From assembly GCA_023260815.1 (NCBI GenBank), contig JALQUE010000132.1, positions 1 through 8,138 of the forward strand: DNA of 8,138 nucleotides. The letters run 5' to 3'. Position 1 is the stretch's first letter, and each line of letters starts with the position of its first letter. The notes under the pieces were generated by a model. It had not been told where the DNA came from. It searched no databases and saw only the letters and a list, made by a program, of their open reading frames with translations. The position numbers and the translations under genes are program-made. The stretch comes from Roseovarius sp. Lineage in GTDB: Bacteria > Pseudomonadota > Alphaproteobacteria > Rhodobacterales > Rhodobacteraceae. Below are positions 1 to 6,040 of the stretch, in pieces.

Positions 1-2
1 AG

Positions 3-476
3 GTCCGTCTGATCGGCGATGGCGAAAGCCGCGCCGATGTTGAGGCGGCCATTGCCCGACACGGGCTTGAGGACAATATCGATCTCTTGGGCTGGCAGGC
101 CAATGATGCGGTGCGTGCCGAGCTGGGCCGTGCCCGCGCGCTCCTTTTGCCCAGCTTTGCCGAGGGGCTGCCCGTCGTCATCATGGAAGCGCTCGCCCTC
201 GGCCGTCCCGCCATCTCGACCTATATCGCAGGCATCCCCGAACTCGTCGATGAAAGCTGCGGCTGGATCATCCCCGCCGGGTCGGTCGACCATATTGCCC
301 AGGCGATGACCGACTGCCTTGAGACCCAGTCTCAGGCGCTGGCCGACAAGGGTGCCACAGGCCGCGCCCGCGTGCGGCGCGCGCATGACATCGACACCAA
401 CGCCCGAACCCTCGCCACCTGTTTCGCTGCTGCGAAACAGGCATCCAGCCAGCCAGGCGGAGCCAGACCCCGATGA
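3..476 (+). CDS. GT4-family glycosyltransferase, C-terminal part (5' end outside window)
   Basis: The reading frame is open from the left edge to TGA at 474-476, so the true start lies upstream of the window. What is visible is the C-terminal nucleotide-sugar-binding half of a GT-B fold, retaining glycosyltransferase. It begins with VRLIGDGESR, a typical strand-loop of the Glycos_transf_1 domain, followed by LLGWQAND. The family's E-x7-E motif is present in FAEGLPVVIMEALALGRP, then the usual GIPELVDESCGWIIP donor-site segment. Such enzymes move a sugar from a nucleotide donor to a lipid-linked glycan on the cytoplasmic face of the membrane. Donor and acceptor cannot be told. The stop overlaps the next start as ATGA, which implies translational coupling. 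The tail after about base 400 is Ala/Gln-rich and carries a hairpin. The family call is firm; the exact sugar is unknown. Confidence 0.93.
   Translation, partial: VRLIGDGESRADVEAAIARHGLEDNIDLLGWQANDAVRAELGRARALLLPSFAEGLPVVIMEALALGRPAISTYIAGIPELVDESCGWIIPAGSVDHIAQAMTDCLETQSQALADKGATGRARVRRAHDIDTNARTLATCFAAAKQASSQPGGARPR
418..441 (+). repeat. 10-bp perfect inverted repeat (hairpin) near the end of the first GT4 gene
   Basis: CCTGTTTCGC at 418-427 is the exact reverse complement of GCGAAACAGG at 432-441, leaving a 4-base loop TGCT. It lies inside the last codons of the first gene, about 30 bases before the start of the next. No T-run follows, so it does not look like an intrinsic terminator. 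It could stabilise mRNA or modulate coupled translation of the downstream gene. The pairing is seen directly; any role is inference. Confidence 0.6.
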
Positions 477-1540
477 AAATCACCTTCGTCAGCCCGGCGC
501 CAAACCTATCCGGGGGCATTCGTGTGATCGCCATTTACGCTGATGCCCTGACGGAAATGGGCCATGACGTGACCGTGGTGGCGCAGGTGCCGCCAAGGCC
601 CGGCGCGAAGGCTGTCGCCAAAGGATTGATCAAGGGGCGCCTGCCCCGAAAACACGGCGCCAGCCATTTTGACGGCCTCAAAGCCCGGCTGCATCTGGTG
701 GAAACGGACTTGCCGTTGACCGACAAGGACATCCCCGATGGCGATGTCGTTATCGCCACATGGTGGGAGACGGCGTATATGGTGGCGGGCCTGTCCGCCG
801 CCAAAGGCCGGAAATTCTATTTCGTCCAGCATCACGAAGTGCATGATCCCCGCCGCGCCCATCTCAGTGCCGGATCATATCACCTGCCGCTGAAAAAGAT
901 CACGATATCCAACTGGCTCGTATCGGTGATGCGCGATCTCTATGGCGATCAAGACGTCGCTCTTGTGCCGAACGCCGTGGACAAGTCTCTGTTTTTCGCT
1001 TCCCCGCGCGACAAACAGCCAAGACCCACCGTCAGCATGATGTATTCAAACAAGGCATTCAAAGGCACCGATACCAGTCTCGAAGCCGTGCGTCTGGCCC
1101 GTAAGACCCTGCCCAACCTGCATCTGGTGGCCTTTGGCACTGAGCGCCCCACCGCCGACCTGCCCCTGCCACCGGACACAACGTATCATCTGTCGCCGCC
1201 ACAGACGTCGCTGCGCGATATCTACGCCGCCTCCGATCTCTACCTCTTCGGCAGCCGGGTCGAGGGGTTCGGCCTTCCGGTGCTCGAGGCGATGGCATGT
1301 CGCTGCCCCGTGGTCGCCACACGCGCCGGCTGTGCCCCGGATTTCGTGGTGCCCGGCATTTCCGGCCATTTGGTCGATGTGGATGATGCCGCGTCTATGG
1401 CCGAGGCGATCATCGATGTTCTGCGCCGCGACAACGAGGCATGGCAGGCGATGTCCCTCGCTGCGTTTCAGTCGATTGAAGGGTATGATTGGACAGATGC
1501 GGCAGAGCGGTTTTTGGCGTGTTTGGTTGCGGATGGCTGA
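473..1540 (+). CDS. GT4-family glycosyltransferase (group 1)
   Basis: This is a complete 355-residue GT-B fold glycosyltransferase, a usual length for the family. The N-terminus MKITFVSPAPNLSGGIRVIA holds the first Rossmann strand and the Gly-Gly loop (residues 14-15) found in many GT4 enzymes. The linker region has FVQHHEVHDPRR (118-128) and ISNWL (145-149). The C-terminal domain has VPNAVD (165-170), KAFKGTD (194-200) and the E-x7-E motif from E264 to E272 in EGFGLPVLEAMACRCPVV. It should transfer a sugar from a nucleotide donor with retention of configuration, at the inner membrane face, during surface glycan repeat assembly. The start is ATG 473, which overlaps the preceding stop (ATGA); a GCGGAG stretch about 10 bases upstream can serve as ribosome binding site. 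There are only three bases before the next gene, so this is one operon. Donor specificity cannot be read from sequence. Confidence 0.93.
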   Translation: MKITFVSPAPNLSGGIRVIAIYADALTEMGHDVTVVAQVPPRPGAKAVAKGLIKGRLPRKHGASHFDGLKARLHLVETDLPLTDKDIPDGDVVIATWWETAYMVAGLSAAKGRKFYFVQHHEVHDPRRAHLSAGSYHLPLKKITISNWLVSVMRDLYGDQDVALVPNAVDKSLFFASPRDKQPRPTVSMMYSNKAFKGTDTSLEAVRLARKTLPNLHLVAFGTERPTADLPLPPDTTYHLSPPQTSLRDIYAASDLYLFGSRVEGFGLPVLEAMACRCPVVATRAGCAPDFVVPGISGHLVDVDDAASMAEAIIDVLRRDNEAWQAMSLAAFQSIEGYDWTDAAERFLACLVADG

Positions 1541-1543
1541 AAT

Positions 1544-2320
1544 ATGACCTGTGATACCTCTGCCTTAAAGGCTTCGGATGTTCTGTCTCTCGTCAACACG
1601 CATGATCAACAAGCCCTGATCAAGAGCGTGCATGCGCATTTCCTGACTGGCCAAGGCTTCACTGTCGCCACCCTTAACCTCGACCATATCGTGAAACTGC
1701 GCCAGCAGCCCGCCTTTCGCGATGCATATGCCCACCATTCCCACGTCGTCGCCGACGGCAATCCGATCGTCTGGCTGCGCCGCGTCATGGGCCAGCCGGT
1801 CGCGCTGGTGCCCGGCTCCGAGCTGGTGATGCCGCTGGCGGATCTGGCGCGCCAGGCAGATGTTCCCGTGGCCCTTCTGGGCGCGACCGATGCCACCCTC
1901 GCGCTTGCCGCAGAGCGTATGCAGGCGGATCTGCCCGGCCTGCGGATCGTGGCCCGGATCGCGCCACCCTTCGGCTTTGATCCTTCAGGCGCCGTGGCCG
2001 ACCGCATCCTGTCAGACCTTGCCGCCAGCGGCGCGCGGCTTTGTTTTCTGGCACTCGGTGCGCCGAAACAGGAAATCCTCGCCATCAGGGGCGCGGAAAA
2101 GCTGCCGCAATGCGGGTTTGTGTCGATCGGCGCCGGGCTCGATTTCATCGCCGGCACGCAACAGCGCGCACCCGCCTGGGTCCGCCGGATCGCGATGGAA
2201 TGGTTCTGGCGCATGGCCACCAATCCCATCCGCCTGACGCAGCGCTACGCTCAGTGCTTCGCGATCCTGCCGGGGCTGTTCTGGTCCGCCCGCCGCGCGC
2301 GCATCGCCCGGCGGAACTAG
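1544..2320 (+). CDS. WecG/TagA/CpsF family glycosyltransferase (GT26)
   Basis: This 258-residue protein matches the GT26 family, whose members add an N-acetylmannosamine, ManNAc-uronate or other hexose unit to undecaprenyl-linked sugars (WecG in enterobacterial common antigen, TagA in wall teichoic acid). Visible family motifs in order: LNLDHIV (44-50), HVVADGNPIVWLRR (67-80) with the conserved Asp at residue 71 equivalent to the ADG motif proposed as catalytic in TagA, LVPGSELV (88-95), LGATDATLALA (112-122), LALGAPKQEILAIR (169-182) and GAGLDFIAGTQQRAPAW (197-212). The C-terminus is rich in aromatic and arginine residues (RRIAMEWFWRM, SARRARIARRN), which in TagA-type enzymes is the membrane-associating appendage. 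It starts three bases after the previous stop and is the last gene of the compact left operon. A roughly 100-bp gap follows. Family assignment is strong; substrate is unknown. Confidence 0.95.
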   Translation: MTCDTSALKASDVLSLVNTHDQQALIKSVHAHFLTGQGFTVATLNLDHIVKLRQQPAFRDAYAHHSHVVADGNPIVWLRRVMGQPVALVPGSELVMPLADLARQADVPVALLGATDATLALAAERMQADLPGLRIVARIAPPFGFDPSGAVADRILSDLAASGARLCFLALGAPKQEILAIRGAEKLPQCGFVSIGAGLDFIAGTQQRAPAWVRRIAMEWFWRMATNPIRLTQRYAQCFAILPGLFWSARRARIARRN

Positions 2321-2421
2321 GCAAAAACCCGCAAAGCTCTGCATCTTCGCCTTCTTTTTAACAATTTTACGCGTAATGTATCCAAAACGGGAAATCACTC
2401 GACCAGAGGTCAGAGGATCGG
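2321..2421. other. Short AT-rich intergenic region with a 10-bp palindrome
   Basis: This is the first break in the operon. Bases 2354-2380 are AT-rich, with CTTTTTAACAATTTT, and contain the perfect palindrome TTACGCGTAA at 2367-2376. The region could hold a promoter or operator for the small gene that follows, but I found no convincing pair of -35 and -10 boxes at normal spacing. I see no strong terminator hairpin after the preceding gene. Confidence 0.4.
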
Positions 2422-2649
2422 ATGCAAAACGAGCAGTTTCTGAAAGCGGCACAACCTGTCCCCGAGCACCTTCGCGGCACGCGGCAAGGTCTTTTCCATA
2501 TGCTGAACGCAGCTGCCGACGCCCCGCCGAAGCCCGCGCCCGAACCACAACGGGACCCAATGCGTCTTGTCCAAGCAATCGAGACCACAGCACCATCAAG
2601 CGGCGTTCACAGCATTCTCCAGAGCGACGATTTTATTTTTTCGGATTGA
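2422..2649 (+). CDS. Small hypothetical protein (75 aa)
   Basis: I do not recognise this protein. It is a short reading frame from ATG 2422 to TGA 2649. The in-frame stop TAA at 2374-2376 limits any upstream start. An AGAGG sequence at 2412-2416 sits five bases before the ATG, a good ribosome binding site, which is the main reason to think it is translated. The product has no signal peptide or membrane segment. It has a Pro-rich centre (APPKPAPEPQ, about residues 34-43) and an acidic, aromatic end (SDDFIFSD). It is probably a soluble, partly disordered small protein. It lies between the GT26 gene and the exostosin-like gene on the same strand, so it may be co-expressed with the glycan genes. 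It could also be a chance frame; an overlapping frame in the same stretch is Arg/Ser-rich and looks non-coding. Confidence 0.5.
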   Translation: MQNEQFLKAAQPVPEHLRGTRQGLFHMLNAAADAPPKPAPEPQRDPMRLVQAIETTAPSSGVHSILQSDDFIFSD

Positions 2650-2694
2650 AACGGGCATTTTCCAGGTCGTTGCACCTTCTCCCGCGTTTGCGGT

Positions 2695-2724
2695 GATGCA
2701 AGCGCCTTGATGCAGGCGCGCATC
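2695..2724. repeat. Imperfect inverted repeat between the small ORF and the exostosin-like gene
   Basis: GATGC (2695-2699) pairs with GCATC (2720-2724), and GCGCC (2702-2706) pairs with GGCGC (2715-2719). The unpaired AA at 2700-2701 is a bulge and TTGATGCA forms the loop. The same block can be read as a direct repeat, GATGCAAGCGC then GATGCAGGCGC. No T-run follows. It may be an RNA hairpin or a protein-binding site; the role is unknown. Confidence 0.45.
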
Positions 2725-2762
2725 CATGGTTTCACTTGTGTCCATAGATGAATGACTTGTTA

Positions 2763-2786
2763 GCCGCTCATGACAGCGGCATTTTA
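2763..2786 (+). terminator. Terminator-like hairpin 19 bases upstream of the exostosin-like gene
   Basis: GCCGCT (2763-2768) and AGCGGC (2775-2780) form a 6-bp GC-rich stem with a 6-base loop, followed by ATTTTA. The T-run has only four bases, so it would be a weak Rho-independent terminator for the small gene upstream. Because it ends so close to ATG 2805 it could instead act as a leader hairpin controlling that gene. The structure is seen directly; the function is inferred. Confidence 0.4.
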
Positions 2787-2804
2787 TGAAAACCGGGATT
2801 ACTG

Positions 2805-3944
2805 ATGCGGTCCATTGCCCTTGACTGGATAGGTCGGAACTATCTGCGTAAGCCTATGCACCGTCTGGTCGCTCCTTATCTGGGGCGCCGCCATGGGGCG
2901 CGCTCGGGTCAACGGGTCAGGATATATTACGCCCCTAACAAGATAAGCTTCTCGCAGGTTTTCCCGTTCCTGTTCTATGGGGATGCGCTGCGCAGAGATC
3001 ACGGCATCGACATCCGCATCGAGCCGGTTGACCCATTGTTGGAGGGCACGGCAAGCCCCACACCGGACGCCGAAACGGTTATTCTCCAGACATGGTTCAC
3101 GGTGGATCACGATCGGATTCGGTCTGCATTGGACCGCATCAGCGCTGCCTCGCCCAATGCCAAGATCGTCTTTTTCGACTCGTTCGCCCATAATGATCTG
3201 CGACTTGCCAAGGTGCTTGACCCGTACATCTCGCTCTACGTCAAAAAATCCCTCTTTCGGGACCGCGAGCTGTATTTCCGCCCATTCCGTGGCGATACCA
3301 ATTTGACCGAGTATTACAACGACCTCTACGGCATCGAGGCCGCCCCGGTGGACTGGCAGGTGCCCCGCAGCATCCTGTCAAAGCTTCGCACCGGGCCGGG
3401 CTTCTTCACGGGGCCGGGACTGATCCGCAACTTTGCCGGCGACGGCCCGCCTCCCGCACAGGGCCGCGACATCGATGTGCATGCCCGGCTGGGGGCCAAG
3501 GGGGATGGCTGGTATGGACAGATGCGCCGCGACAGCCTTGCGAAACTCCATGCGATCCCGGGATTGACCGTGGCAAGTCAGGGAAGCGTCGACTGGACCG
3601 CCTACATGGACGAGCTGCGCCGCTCGAAGTTTTGTTTCAGCCCCTTCGGCTTCGGCGAGCTGTGCTGGCGCGACATCGAAGCCTTCATGACAGGCGCCGT
3701 CCTGATCAAGCCCGACATGAGCCACCTCGAAACCCAACCCGATCTATTCGAACCCTGGGTGACCTACGTGCCGGTGAAGTGGGACTTCTCGGATTTGGAG
3801 GAGGTGATTGGACAAGTGGCATCGGATTCGGACCGTCAGGCTAGGATCGCGCAAGAAGCTTTCAATCGGATAGCGCAACCGCTGCAAGATGGAGATATTC
3901 TTGAGTGCCTCGGCGCAATGATCCAAGCGGGGTATTCGATCTAA
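2805..3944 (+). CDS. Exostosin-like putative glycosyltransferase (GT47-like)
   Basis: This is a 379-residue cytoplasmic protein with no membrane segment. Its C-terminal third has the pattern of the exostosin/GT47-type nucleotide-sugar domain: SKFCFSPFGFGELCWRDIEA (274-293), then FMTGAVLIKP (294-303) and DMSHLETQPDLFEP. In such enzymes the conserved SPFG...RDIEA...GAV block lies at the donor-sugar site. Upstream, VRIYYAPNKI (38-47), VILQTWFTVDHDRI (92-105) and KIVFFDSFAHNDLRL (120-134) look like the alternating strands of a GT-B N-terminal domain. The protein also has a short duplicated segment, TGPG-FF-TGPG (196-205). The start is ATG 2805: an in-frame TGA at 2787-2789 leaves little room upstream, and a weak CGGGA lies about 7 bases before it. 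Sugar and linkage are unknown. A glycosyltransferase role is likely but less certain than for the GT4 and GT26 genes. Confidence 0.75.
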   Translation: MRSIALDWIGRNYLRKPMHRLVAPYLGRRHGARSGQRVRIYYAPNKISFSQVFPFLFYGDALRRDHGIDIRIEPVDPLLEGTASPTPDAETVILQTWFTVDHDRIRSALDRISAASPNAKIVFFDSFAHNDLRLAKVLDPYISLYVKKSLFRDRELYFRPFRGDTNLTEYYNDLYGIEAAPVDWQVPRSILSKLRTGPGFFTGPGLIRNFAGDGPPPAQGRDIDVHARLGAKGDGWYGQMRRDSLAKLHAIPGLTVASQGSVDWTAYMDELRRSKFCFSPFGFGELCWRDIEAFMTGAVLIKPDMSHLETQPDLFEPWVTYVPVKWDFSDLEEVIGQVASDSDRQARIAQEAFNRIAQPLQDGDILECLGAMIQAGYSI

Positions 3945-4039
3945 CGGACTATTTTCATGTCAAGGAGCGAGTAGTCTTGGGAATTTTATGCGGCCTTCTT
4001 GCCCAATAAGCAGCCAGAAAATCAGTGACAGGAGTTACC
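3945..4039. other. 95-bp leader of the GT10 gene
   Basis: This short gap between the exostosin-like and GT10 genes holds no reading frame worth reporting. The only clear signal is the AGGAG ribosome binding site near its end. I found no promoter with convincing boxes and no strong hairpin, so the GT10 gene may be read through from upstream or from an unrecognised promoter here. Confidence 0.4.
4030..4034 (+). promoter_or_regulatory. Ribosome binding site that fixes the GT10 start at GTG 4040
   Basis: AGGAG at 4030-4034 lies five bases before GTG 4040, an ideal distance. An in-frame GTG at 4025 would put this same motif inside the coding region and has no comparable site upstream. The 4040 start is therefore preferred, giving a protein that begins MQNKEICLHF. 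Confidence 0.75.
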
Positions 4040-5026
4040 GTGCAGAATAAAGAAATTTGTTTGCATTTCTCGGACTTCCCGGGCGCGACCAATGTTAACT
4101 TTATAACCAACTTATTGGCAAAACGTTATAAAATAACCTTGAGCGAGCAAGATCCCGATTACGTGATTTACTCCGTTTTTGGTAGCAATTTTCTCAAATA
4201 CCCTGACGCAGTTCGAATATGCTTTATTGGCGAAAATGTTCGACCCGATTTCAACCTTTGCGATTTCGCATTTTCATTTGATTGGCTCGAGTACGAAGAT
4301 CGGCATTTTCGCGCACCGAATTTTGTTCTCTACCCGCAATGGGAGAACTTGTTAAGCCGCAGGCGGTCCGACATTTTAGATCTGAGCTACAAACCCGATT
4401 TTTGCAATTTCATATATACTAACGGCTCTGGTCACCCCAATCGGGTCGCCTTTTTCAATTTTTTGAACGCCGTGAAGAAAGTGGACTCGTTCGGACGATT
4501 TCTACGAAACTCAAATCGCACGATAGACGCGCCATATGCAGGTGATTGGAGCCAGTCAAAGGTCGATGCACAAAAGAGCTTTCGCTTTTCTATCGCTTTC
4601 GAGAATAGTGAAACGCCCGGCTACACCACGGAAAAGATCGTTCACGCGCTGTCTGCTGACACCATTCCGATCTATTGGGGAGATCCTCATGTCGCCCGCA
4701 TTTTTAATCCTGAGAGGTTCGTTGACGTCCGCGAGTTGGGCTTTGAAGGTGCTCTTCATCGGATCAAATACCTCGAAGATAACCCGGACGCCTTGTTGGA
4801 AACGCTCAACGCTCCCTTTTTCTCTGAGGATGCACCGCTTGGCGATATGACGTCAGACGCGCTACTAGAAAGGTTTTCTTACATCTTTGATCAGCCCCTC
4901 CAGCGTGCCGTGCGCAGGGAGCGATTTTTGTGGGGACCGAAATACGAGGCCACTCGCAGACGTGAAACTTTAGCCTATTGGCGACTCGCTCGCGTGCAGA
5001 AATTCATCCCTTGGTCCATTTCCTGA
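4040..5026 (+). CDS. GT10 family alpha-1,3-fucosyltransferase-like enzyme
   Basis: This 328-residue protein carries the signature of GT10 fucosyltransferases: FSIAFENSETPGYTTEKIVH (183-202) followed by ALSADTIPIYWGDP (203-216). In the Helicobacter pylori enzyme the Tyr, Glu and Lys of the GYxTEK segment contact GDP-fucose; here they are Tyr195, Glu198 and Lys199. FIGENVRPDFNLCDFAFSFD (62-81) matches the N-terminal acceptor-side block, and its Glu65 fits the proposed catalytic base. The enzyme should transfer fucose or a related sugar from a GDP donor, inverting configuration, onto a surface glycan such as capsule, exopolysaccharide or O-antigen. There is no membrane segment; the C-terminus is basic and aromatic (RRERFLWGP to KFIPWSIS), as expected for peripheral membrane contact. 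The gene is AT-rich against its neighbours (21, 28 and 32 G+C per 60 bases in three sampled lines, against 41 of 60 in the GT26 gene), which points to transfer. It ends 10 bases from the convergent pyruvyltransferase gene. Confidence 0.93.
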   Translation: MQNKEICLHFSDFPGATNVNFITNLLAKRYKITLSEQDPDYVIYSVFGSNFLKYPDAVRICFIGENVRPDFNLCDFAFSFDWLEYEDRHFRAPNFVLYPQWENLLSRRRSDILDLSYKPDFCNFIYTNGSGHPNRVAFFNFLNAVKKVDSFGRFLRNSNRTIDAPYAGDWSQSKVDAQKSFRFSIAFENSETPGYTTEKIVHALSADTIPIYWGDPHVARIFNPERFVDVRELGFEGALHRIKYLEDNPDALLETLNAPFFSEDAPLGDMTSDALLERFSYIFDQPLQRAVRRERFLWGPKYEATRRRETLAYWRLARVQKFIPWSIS

Positions 5027-5036
5027 TGTTACCGTT

Positions 5037-5951
5037 CTATTGCAGGCGAGACGGCATTCTGGTCGATTTTGGAATGAACGGGCAGGCATCCCATAATGGC
5101 TCCAGCAATTCCGAATGGTTTGCGATGATCCCACTTTCACCAGCGGTCTTGAGCGAGTTGAAGTCCGGGAGTGTTGCCAGACTGATTGGTTGTGTTGGCG
5201 GGCGAACGCCACAGGACTCAAGGTAATCCAGAAATTTTATATCATCTCCCTGCAGCTTTGCGTCCGAAGCAATCCAGTTGTTCGGCACGCCATAAGCATT
5301 CGCAAGGATCAAACCGTGCAGTGATGACGACAAGATAACCTTGCAAAGCGTTATCTCGTAAATCACTTCATCAATGCGTTTGGTCACATCGATTATGTGG
5401 ACACCGTCGATGTTGGCATACCTGCGGCGAATATCGGCAATGGTCGCATAATGCGGAATAACACCTACCTCGTAAGGTGCATCCGCCTTGTCTTTGGGCA
5501 TGACCAGCGGCATTAGGATCGCCGGATCACCAAAAACCTCACTACTTGGATAACCCATATCGATCATGCGCTTACGACTATGCGGCCCTCGTACGGCATA
5601 TACCGAATTCGGGCGTGCAAACTCATCGCTCCGAGAAATAATCCCGCTTCCCCAGACTGAAAATACATCATCGGTCTTCATGTGTCGCAGGATGCTGCCA
5701 ACAGTCACTAAAGCTCTTGCCCTGCGCGACTTTGTATTGTGTCCTGGATAATGAAGTGGCTTTTGGCCTGTGATCGCCAAGTACAGATAAGGCCCAATCC
5801 AGTCTCCAAAATTACGAGGCTCGTACCAGCTCCAAACTATGTTCCGGTTATTGGTGAAACCAAGCTTCTGAAGGAAGCGCAAGGATCGGTTGGGTCGCTG
5901 CATTTGATAAACAATGCGCGAAACCTCTTCAGGGTCTTTATCGCGGTGCAT
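5037..5951 (-). CDS. Polysaccharide pyruvyltransferase family protein (ExoV/CsaB-like)
   Basis: This 304-residue protein fits the polysaccharide pyruvyl transferase family, which uses phosphoenolpyruvate to put a ketal-linked pyruvate on a sugar of an exopolysaccharide (ExoV in succinoglycan) or a cell-wall glycan (CsaB). Motifs in order: EPRNFGDWIGPYL (44-56), SVWGSGII (98-105), VYAVRGPHSRKRMIDMGYP (117-135), VFGDPAILMP (139-148), VGVIPHY (162-168) and the hallmark SSSLHGLILANAYGVP (208-223) with the conserved His212. The product would make the polymer acidic. The start chosen is the ATG whose complement is 5949-5951, with AAGG about 8 bases upstream. It is the last gene of the minus-strand set, 89 bases behind the GT2-like gene. 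G+C is below that of the flanks (26 and 33 of 60 in two sampled lines). The family call is strong; the sugar receiving pyruvate is unknown. Confidence 0.9.
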   Translation of the reverse strand: MHRDKDPEEVSRIVYQMQRPNRSLRFLQKLGFTNNRNIVWSWYEPRNFGDWIGPYLYLAITGQKPLHYPGHNTKSRRARALVTVGSILRHMKTDDVFSVWGSGIISRSDEFARPNSVYAVRGPHSRKRMIDMGYPSSEVFGDPAILMPLVMPKDKADAPYEVGVIPHYATIADIRRRYANIDGVHIIDVTKRIDEVIYEITLCKVILSSSLHGLILANAYGVPNNWIASDAKLQGDDIKFLDYLESCGVRPPTQPISLATLPDFNSLKTAGESGIIANHSELLEPLWDACPFIPKSTRMPSRLQ

Positions 5952-5982
5952 CGCTCATACCTTTATGTCGGAGGAGAGGTAG

Positions 5983-6004
5983 CAAGGCATCAAGAAACGC
6001 CTTG
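5983..6004. repeat. Small inverted repeat between the two minus-strand glycan genes
   Basis: CAAGGC (5983-5988) and GCCTTG (5999-6004) form a 6-bp stem with a 10-base loop, inside the 89-bp gap between the GT2-like and pyruvyltransferase genes. No T-run follows in the direction of transcription (- strand). It may be a weak mRNA hairpin or chance. Confidence 0.3.
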
Positions 6005-6040
6005 TAATAGATTGCTTGGATGATTGAAGAGAACAGCCCC

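Noticed and set aside
1606..2229. Long minus-strand open frame (207 codons) opposite the GT26 gene
   Set aside because: It is an Arg/Ser/Ala-rich shadow frame of a GC-rich gene with clear GT26 motifs; it shows no domain or ribosome binding site.
2357..2376. CtrA-like box or paired promoter boxes near TTAACAATTTTACGCG
   Set aside because: Only one TTAA half is present at the needed spacing, and no -35/-10 pair with normal spacing could be made.
2012..2599. 195-codon minus-strand frame across the GT26 end and the small gene
   Set aside because: It overlaps a confident GT26 gene, spans an AT-rich intergenic stretch and has no recognisable motif.
3946..3976. GACTA and TAGTC inverted pair after the exostosin-like gene
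   Set aside because: It has only five pairs with a long loop and no T-run, so it is expected by chance.
4025..4039. GTG at 4025 as the start of the GT10 gene
   Set aside because: The AGGAG motif lies inside this extension and is ideally spaced for GTG 4040; no comparable site precedes 4025.
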